Shown piece after piece: positions 58,117 through 64,000 of a stretch of DNA of 64,000 nt. Position 1 is the first letter of the stretch, and each line of letters starts with the position of its first letter. Position numbers and translations under genes: made by a program. The notes beneath the pieces are model-generated. The model saw nothing but the letters and a program-made list of their open reading frames with translations, was not told the DNA's origin and did not search any database. The stretch comes from Isoetes taiwanensis (Eukaryota > Streptophyta > Lycopodiopsida > Isoetales > Isoetaceae). The stretch is taken from NCBI GenBank assembly GCA_021234155.1, contig JAJEKV010000134.1, positions 314,501 through 378,500 of the forward strand, in the 5' to 3' direction.

Positions 58117-58493
58117 CGCTCGAGTTCTCCATCCTTCTGGCTGGAACAAGGTGGAACAGCAGCTCCTCCTCCACCAACCTCCCCCAATTCAAATTGGGGC
58201 AATTGGGGGTGTAAAACCCCAATTTGGGTGTCCCAAATTGGAAACTCTGCCTTGTCCAATCGATTTGGGCCAGATGGCATGCTAATTATTATCTACTTTA
58301 ATAATTAAACCCCTTTAATTATTAGGTTAAGCCCTAAATTCGAATTAGGGTTTTAGGTTAGGTTTCCACTTTAATAATGAATTATTAACATAGCTAACCT
58401 TAACTTATGAATAATTAATGTGCCATTAATTATTCATAGTGACGTGTCATGTATTTATACTCAAAAAGGCGTATAAATATATGGAACGTCACA
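58117..58493 (-). mobile_element. LTR fragment, unit 4
   Basis: It matches 49018-49394 with an intact terminal GGAACGTCACA. Confidence 0.9.
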
Positions 58494-60810
58494 GCCACTT
58501 CTATATTCTTTGGTGTTGCTGGATGGCTCTCTTATATCTGATCCCTTGCATCTTAAGCCGTATCTTCATCATCACTTTTCTTCATTCTTTGTAAAATGCC
58601 CAATGCCCTTTCAAGTGGACATGCAATCGGATGTGGTGATTAAGTTGCGTAGCATTATTTCTAAAGAGCAGAGGTCGCTTCTTGGGTCCAATATTGTGAA
58701 GGAGGATTTAAAAGAAGTTGTGGCTCTCTTAGAAAAGAACAAATGCCCTGTTTTGAATGGCTTCCCTATTGAATTTTTTCAAAAGTGTTGAGACTGGTTG
58801 GAGGATGATGTATATGATGCATTTTGTGAGCTTCAGAGATTTAGGTGCCTTGATAAGATTTTGAACACAGGTTGCATCTCCCTCATTCCAAAGAGCAAGG
58901 AACCTAAGACTATTTCTGACTAGCGCTCTATTACATTGCTTTCCTCTGTGTGCAAGATCTTTGCTAAAACATTGGAAGAAAAAGTTCGAGACATTTTGGC
59001 CGACTCTATCTCATCAACACAATCTGGCCTTTTGCCTCGTCGCTGTATTCTCAATAACGTGGCTGTTGCATACGAGGGAATATATTGGGCCCAGTTATAG
59101 GGTCATAGAGCATTATATTTTAAGCTTGATTTTGCTAAAGCTTATGATAGTGTTGAGTGGGGTTTCTTAGAGAAGTGTCTTCTTACTCTTGGGTTCGGGG
59201 AGTCATTTACAAGAAATGTCATGAAGCTTCATCACGCCCGCAAGGTACTTTTTTAGGGCGAGCCATCTAATATTTTTTGTAGTGGATAGAGGAATTTGAC
59301 AAGGTTATCCCTTAGCACCCTTACTAGTATTATCCCAGCTTTTCTCTGTGGCTACCCAGGATAGCATCATTCAAGGTCTGCCAATGGATGATCATGGTTC
59401 TCAAAAGGTATGTAATCAATATGCTGATGACATTGTTTTGCTCCTAATTGCCGAGGCTGAAAATCTTCATAATGCTAAGCTATTGTTAGACATATTCTCC
59501 TTAGCATCAGGAGTTCTTGTGGGTTGGCAAAAGTGTATTGCTTTATGGACGTTTAACAGTCCCATCCCTCCCTATAATCTGGACTATCCATGGAAGATTC
59601 TTCTGCATGGCAATACCACGAAGTTGCTTGGTATTCCTGTTAAAATTCACGTCTCCGCTTCAGATGCTTGGGATGAAATTATTGCAGGGTTGCAAAAGCA
59701 CTTATTTTGGTGGAATACAACTAAACTATCTATGCACAGAAGAATCGCCGTGGCTAAATGTGTTCTTAGTAATACTCATGTCTGCGTGGCATTTGCTCTT
59801 TTAGCTCCTTAGTGTAAGGTGGAGGAGATTGTGCGTATCGTCAAGAATTTTATTTGGGGTGGGAATGAAGTAGGAGTCGTGGTCAAGGTAGCTTGGGCGA
59901 AGTGCATTAAACCTAAGGCAGCTGGTGGTGTTGGAATGTCAAATTTTCACCTCCAAAGTAAGGAGATGATATCGAAGTTTAGTTAGAGGATTTTCATTGA
60001 TAAGGATGATTCTCCTGGCCTGAGGTTGCTGATGCAGTCGATTCAACATTGCCTTCCATTTCATAAGGCCACCATTATGTCTCTCCTTCCTTGGCTTTGC
60101 TTTATCATATACATCCATATTCGAATGCTTCTCCCTTTCTAAAGGGGTTGCGGACACTGTAGGTCTCTTTTCCATATCAATCCTGAGGCGTGTCTTCAGC
60201 TGTCTACTCTATGCTGGTGGATTCCTTTGCAGGACACTCCTGAGAATGTGCCTCTAAGTGTTGTTATCCATCCAAAGACACAACGATGATGGATAGAAAC
60301 TAGTTTAAGCACTATTGCAGCTTGGTATAAGTCTGATCATCTCATGTCATGGGAAGCATTTAGAACAAAATTCTTGTTGTACAAATGGGATAGAGTAATT
60401 TGGACTCGTATTGCCATAGAATTCTGACCCACAAATTGAAGTAACTGTATGGGATTACCATCAAGGTATCAAGCCAGGGTGCTTTGTTTCTTCTGTGTAT
60501 AAATTGCTTCTGCATCCTGAAATCTGGACTCCGTCTAAAGATATGGCATCTTCAGGTCCCTCAACCACAATGGAAAAGTGTTTGAACATGGGTATGGGAT
60601 AAGTTGCTTCCTCCCAAAGTGGCAGTTTTATGGTAATAAGTGATCCATAGATGCCTCAGAGTCAACAAGCTAGTCCATAGATAGATAGATTGATAAGCAT
60701 GAACCCCTAGCTTGTGAAGGTGCACAGACAACCAAGATCCCACGCGCTTCAAATCCAAGAAAGGGCCAGTGAAGTGGTAAACCATGGAGCACGCAACCAA
60801 TTACTCCACA
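58494..60810 (+). pseudogene. LINE reverse transcriptase pseudogene, unit 4
   Basis: It is almost identical to unit 2 through the reverse transcriptase core, with the same stops and an intact YADD. One substitution in the SGFLPRR box gives SGLLPRR. The 3' third resembles unit 3 more closely, for example in the CCTGAGGCGTGTCTTCAGC block at 60181-60199. Confidence 0.9.
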
Positions 60811-61005
60811 TGTTGTCGATGATCTTCATGGCTTATCTGCACCACTGGGGTCCCAAAATGTCAAAAATTGCCCTGCACTCCTGAACCTCATAAAAGATTT
60901 CGTCAGATGATAGCTGGATATCCATGGAGTCTTGCTTGGCTTGCAATTGCTAGAGATAGGACACAGCTTCTTTCCTATTATTATCCACCATAGTGGCAAT
61001 GGCCT

Positions 61006-61578
61006 CTAAGACATGAGTGAGATCTTTGGAGTCATCAAGCCCTTGCAAAGCCAATTAGAGAATGGCACACCCCTAACTTTCGAGCCATTGTGTAAGATGA
61101 TCTCCAAGGTGTAGAGGTAGGGTCGAGGGGTGGAAGAGGACGTCACCCTAGGCTGCCGCAGGGAAAGAGAGGAAAACTTCTCCTGCCCTGAGGAACCTCC
61201 AATGTGTATTGGACGTACCACTTGCCCTGCATGTACACTAGTTTGTGTAGGTTGCACCACCATTCTAGCATTACCTCCACGATTGGTCCGTGCCAAGAAA
61301 CTTCTAAACTGTGTTGGAGGTGCCACCTGTGCAACATTATTCCGAACAAGTGCTACTTGGTTGCATATGTTCGAAAAGCTTTCCAAATCTTGTTGGAGAT
61401 GCACGCTTTGTCCGGAGGAGCACTTCACGGGCACATGAGATCTCAAGCCCGACATGAAGGACCTCCAACATGTGTTGGAAGTCTTTGCTAGCCCGAAGCA
61501 ACTCCGGCCAGACAAAGAGGGTCTTGCCCGACCCTGAGAGCTTTGGAGGTGCTAATTGGCGAGCACACCGCCCGACCT
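61006..61578 (-). other. Repeat-rich segment, unit 4
   Basis: The minus-strand frame 61515-61006 is open for 169 codons, with a divergent head and the same Pro-Thr and Gly-Gly repeats. It is equivalent to 50461-51226. Confidence 0.4.
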
Positions 61579-61954
61579 CGCCGAGTTCTCCATCCTTCTG
61601 GCTGGAACAAGGTGGAACAGCAGCTCCTCCTCCACCAACCTCCCCCAATTCAAATTGGGGCAATTGGGGGTGTAAAACCCCAATTTGGGTGTCCCAAATT
61701 GGAAACTCTGCCTTGTCCAATCGATTTGGGCCAGATGGCATGCTAATTATTATCTACTTTAATAATTAAACCCCTTTAATTATTAGGTTAAGCCCTAAAT
61801 TCGAATTAGGGTTTTAGGTTAGGTTTCCACTTTAATAATGAATTATTAACATAGCTAACCTTAACTTATGAATAATTAATGTGCCATTAATTATTCATAG
61901 TGACGTGTCATGTATTTATACTCAAAAAGGCATATAAATATATGGAACGTCACA
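61579..61954 (-). mobile_element. LTR fragment, unit 5
   Basis: It matches 49018-49394 and ends in GGAACGTCACA. Confidence 0.9.
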
Positions 61955-64000
61955 GCCACTTCTATATTCTTTGGTGTTGCTGGATGGCTCTCTTATATCT
62001 GATCCCTTGCATCTTAAGCCGTATCTTCATCATCACTTTTCTTCATTCTTTGTAAAATGCCCAATGCCCTTTCAAGTGGACATGCAATCGGATGTGGTGA
62101 TTAAGTTGCGTAGCATTATTTCTAAAGAGCAGAGGTCGCTTCTTGGGTCCAATATTGTGAAGGAGGATTTAAAAGAAGTTGTGGCTCTCTTAGAAAAGAA
62201 CAAATGCCCTGTTTTGAATGGCTTCCCTATTGAATTTTTTCAAAAGTGTTGAGACTGGTTGGAGGATGATGTATATGATGCATTCTGTGAGCTTCAGAGA
62301 TTTAGGTGCCTTGATAAGATTTTGAACACAGGTTGCATCTCCCTCATTCCAAAGAGCAAGGAACCTAAGACTATTTCTGACTAGCGCTCTATTACATTGC
62401 TTTCCTCTGTGTGCAAGATCTTTGCTAAAACATTGGAAGAAAAAGTTCGAGACATTTTGGCCGACTCTATCTCATCAACACAATCTGGCTTTTTGCCTCG
62501 TCGCTGTATTCTCAATAACGTGGCTGTTGCATACGAGGGAATATATTGGGCCCAGTTATAGGGTCATAGAGCATTATATTTTAAGCTTGATTTTGCTAAA
62601 GCTTATGATAGTGTTGAGTGGGGTTTCTTAGAGAAGTGTCTTCTTACTCTTGGGTTCGGGGAGTCATTTACAAGAAATGTCATGAAGCTTCATACGTCTG
62701 CAAGGTACTTTTTTAGGGCGAGCCATCTAATATTTTTTGTAGTGGATAGAGGAATTTGACAAGGTTATCCCTTAGCACCCTTACTAGTATTATCCCAGCT
62801 TTTCTCTGTGGCTACCCAGGATAGTATCATTCAAGGTCTGCCAATGGATGATCATGGTTCTCAAAAGGTATGTAATCAATATGCTGATGACATTGTTTTG
62901 CTCCTAATTGCCGAGGCTGAAAATCTTCATAATGCTAAGCTATTGTTAGACATATTCTCCTTAGCATCAGGAGTTCTTGTGGGTTGGCAAAAGTGTATTG
63001 CTTTATGGACGTTTAACAGTCCCATCCCTCCCTATAATCTGGACTATCCATGGAAGATTCTTCTGCATGGCAATACCACGAAGTTGCTTGGTATTCCTGT
63101 TAAAATTCACGTCTCCGCTTCAGATGCTTGGGATGAAATTATTGCAGGGTTGCAAAAGCACTTATTTTGGTGGAATACAACTAAACTATCTATGCACAGA
63201 AGAATCGCCGTGGCTAAATGTGTTCTTAGTAATACTCATGTCTGCGTGGCATTTGCTCTTTTAGCTCCCTTAGTGTAAGGTGGAGGAGATTGTGCGATCG
63301 TCAAGAATTTTATTTGGGGTGGGAATGAAGTAGGAGTCGTGGTCAAGGTAGCTTGGGTGAAGTGCATTAAACCTAAGGCGGTGGTGGTGTTGGAATGTCG
63401 ATTTTCACCTCCAAAGTAAGGAGATGATATCGAAGTTTAGTTAGAGGATTTTCATTGATAAGGATGATTCTCGGCACGAGGTTCTGATGCGATCGATTCA
63501 ACATTGCCTTCCATTTCATAAGGCCACCATTATGTCTCTCCTTCCTTGGCTTTGCTTTATCATATACATCCATATTTCTTCCCTTTCTAAAGGGGTTGCG
63601 GACAACTGTGAGGTCTCTTTTCCATATCAATCCCTGAGGCGTGTCTTCAGCTGTCTACTCTATGCTGGTGGATTCCTTTGCAGGACACTCCTGAGAATGT
63701 GCCTCTAAGTGTTGTTATCCATCCAAAGACACAACGATGATGGATAGAAACTGGTTTAAGCACTATTGCAGACTTGGTATAAGTCGATCATCTCATGTCA
63801 TGGGAAGCATTTAGAACAAAATTCTTGTTGTACAAATGGGATAGAGTAATTTGGACTCGTATTGCCATAGAATTCTGATCCACAAATTGAAGTAACTGTA
63901 TGGGATTACCATCAAGGTATCAAGCCAGGGTGCTTTGTTTCTTCTGTGTATAAATTGCTTACGCATCATCCGAAATCGGACTCAGATCTAAAGATATGGC
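61955..64000 (+). pseudogene. LINE reverse transcriptase pseudogene, unit 5, cut by window edge
   Basis: It has the same layout and shared stops as units 2 and 4, with an intact YADD near 62880. It runs off the window before the repeat-rich segment. Around 63470-63640 it differs from the other units almost only at CTG/CAG triplets. Confidence 0.9.

Larger units (their letters stand above)
49018..64000 (+). repeat. Tandem array of five LTR-fragment/LINE units
   Basis: Unit starts, marked by C(GCT)CGAGTTCTCCATCC, are at 49018, 51227, 54675, 58117 and 61579, giving spacings of 2209, 3448, 3442 and 3462 bp; the fifth unit runs off the window. Each unit contains ~375 bp of LTR start (minus orientation), ~2.2-2.4 kb of dead LINE reverse transcriptase (+) and a ~0.6-kb repeat-rich stretch open on the minus strand. 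Premature stops are shared between units, so the LINE was already dead before amplification. Confidence 0.9.

Noticed and set aside
1-64000. CRISPR arrays, bacterial operons or ribosome-binding sites
   Set aside because: Spliceosomal introns, plant LTR elements and a plastid-targeted ribosomal protein show this is plant nuclear DNA, and no short regularly spaced direct repeats with unique spacers are present.

Overview
This window looks like nuclear DNA of a land plant. It holds a nuclear gene for a plastid-type ribosomal protein L6, a gene with 15 short exons separated by large introns, and abundant LTR retrotransposons primed by initiator-Met tRNA (binding-site core TGGTATCAGAG). I cannot name the species. 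Only two genes look intact: a TruA/PUS3-type tRNA pseudouridine synthase (13794-26642, +) and plastid RPL6 (32112-34280, -). In both, the spliced reading frame closes in phase. Most of the rest is mobile-element sequence in various states of decay.

Layout. 1-9239: a decayed LTR element on + (5' LTR cut by the window edge, 3' LTR 7522-9239). 9240-13100: an unassigned open frame, small repeats and a broken JmjC demethylase fragment. 13794-26642: the PUS3-type gene. Its introns hold two dead LINE remnants on the opposite strand and a young 3.57-kb LTR retrotransposon (21893-25459). That element carries a 718-codon ORF with a gag-like start and no recognisable pol. 29230-31522: a truncated LTR and a solo LTR. 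32112-34280: RPL6. 35927-38084: a broken pogo/CENP-B-type DDD transposase on +. 37910-42348: a minus-strand cluster behind an LTR and primer-binding site, described below. 43450-49394: a truncated minus-strand relative of the left LTR element. 49018-64000: a tandem array of five units, four with starts about 3.45 kb apart and the first shortened. Each unit fuses a truncated LTR, a dead LINE reverse transcriptase and a repeat-rich segment; the array runs off the right edge.

The most unusual part is 38.4-42.3 kb. A minus-strand gene (39086-40231) encodes a histone H3 relative. It starts with the H3 tail sequence ARTKQTA, continues into a long charged linker with basic and AT-hook-like patches, and ends in an H3 histone fold with the H3 C-terminal MPRD/LAR signature. 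It lies about 0.7 kb downstream of an LTR and primer-binding site whose leader resembles those of the other LTR elements here. A second, unidentified ORF (38374 leftwards) has a related promoter. Each of the two promoters has a TATA box 104-111 bp before the ATG, preceded by two copies of a ~70-bp inverted-repeat motif with starts 204-208 bp apart. The H3-like gene carries stops and frameshifts in this copy, so it is either a dead copy or partly miscalled sequence. A mobile-element-borne histone H3 with its own promoter module, beside a CENP-B-type transposase, is the best candidate here for an undescribed system.
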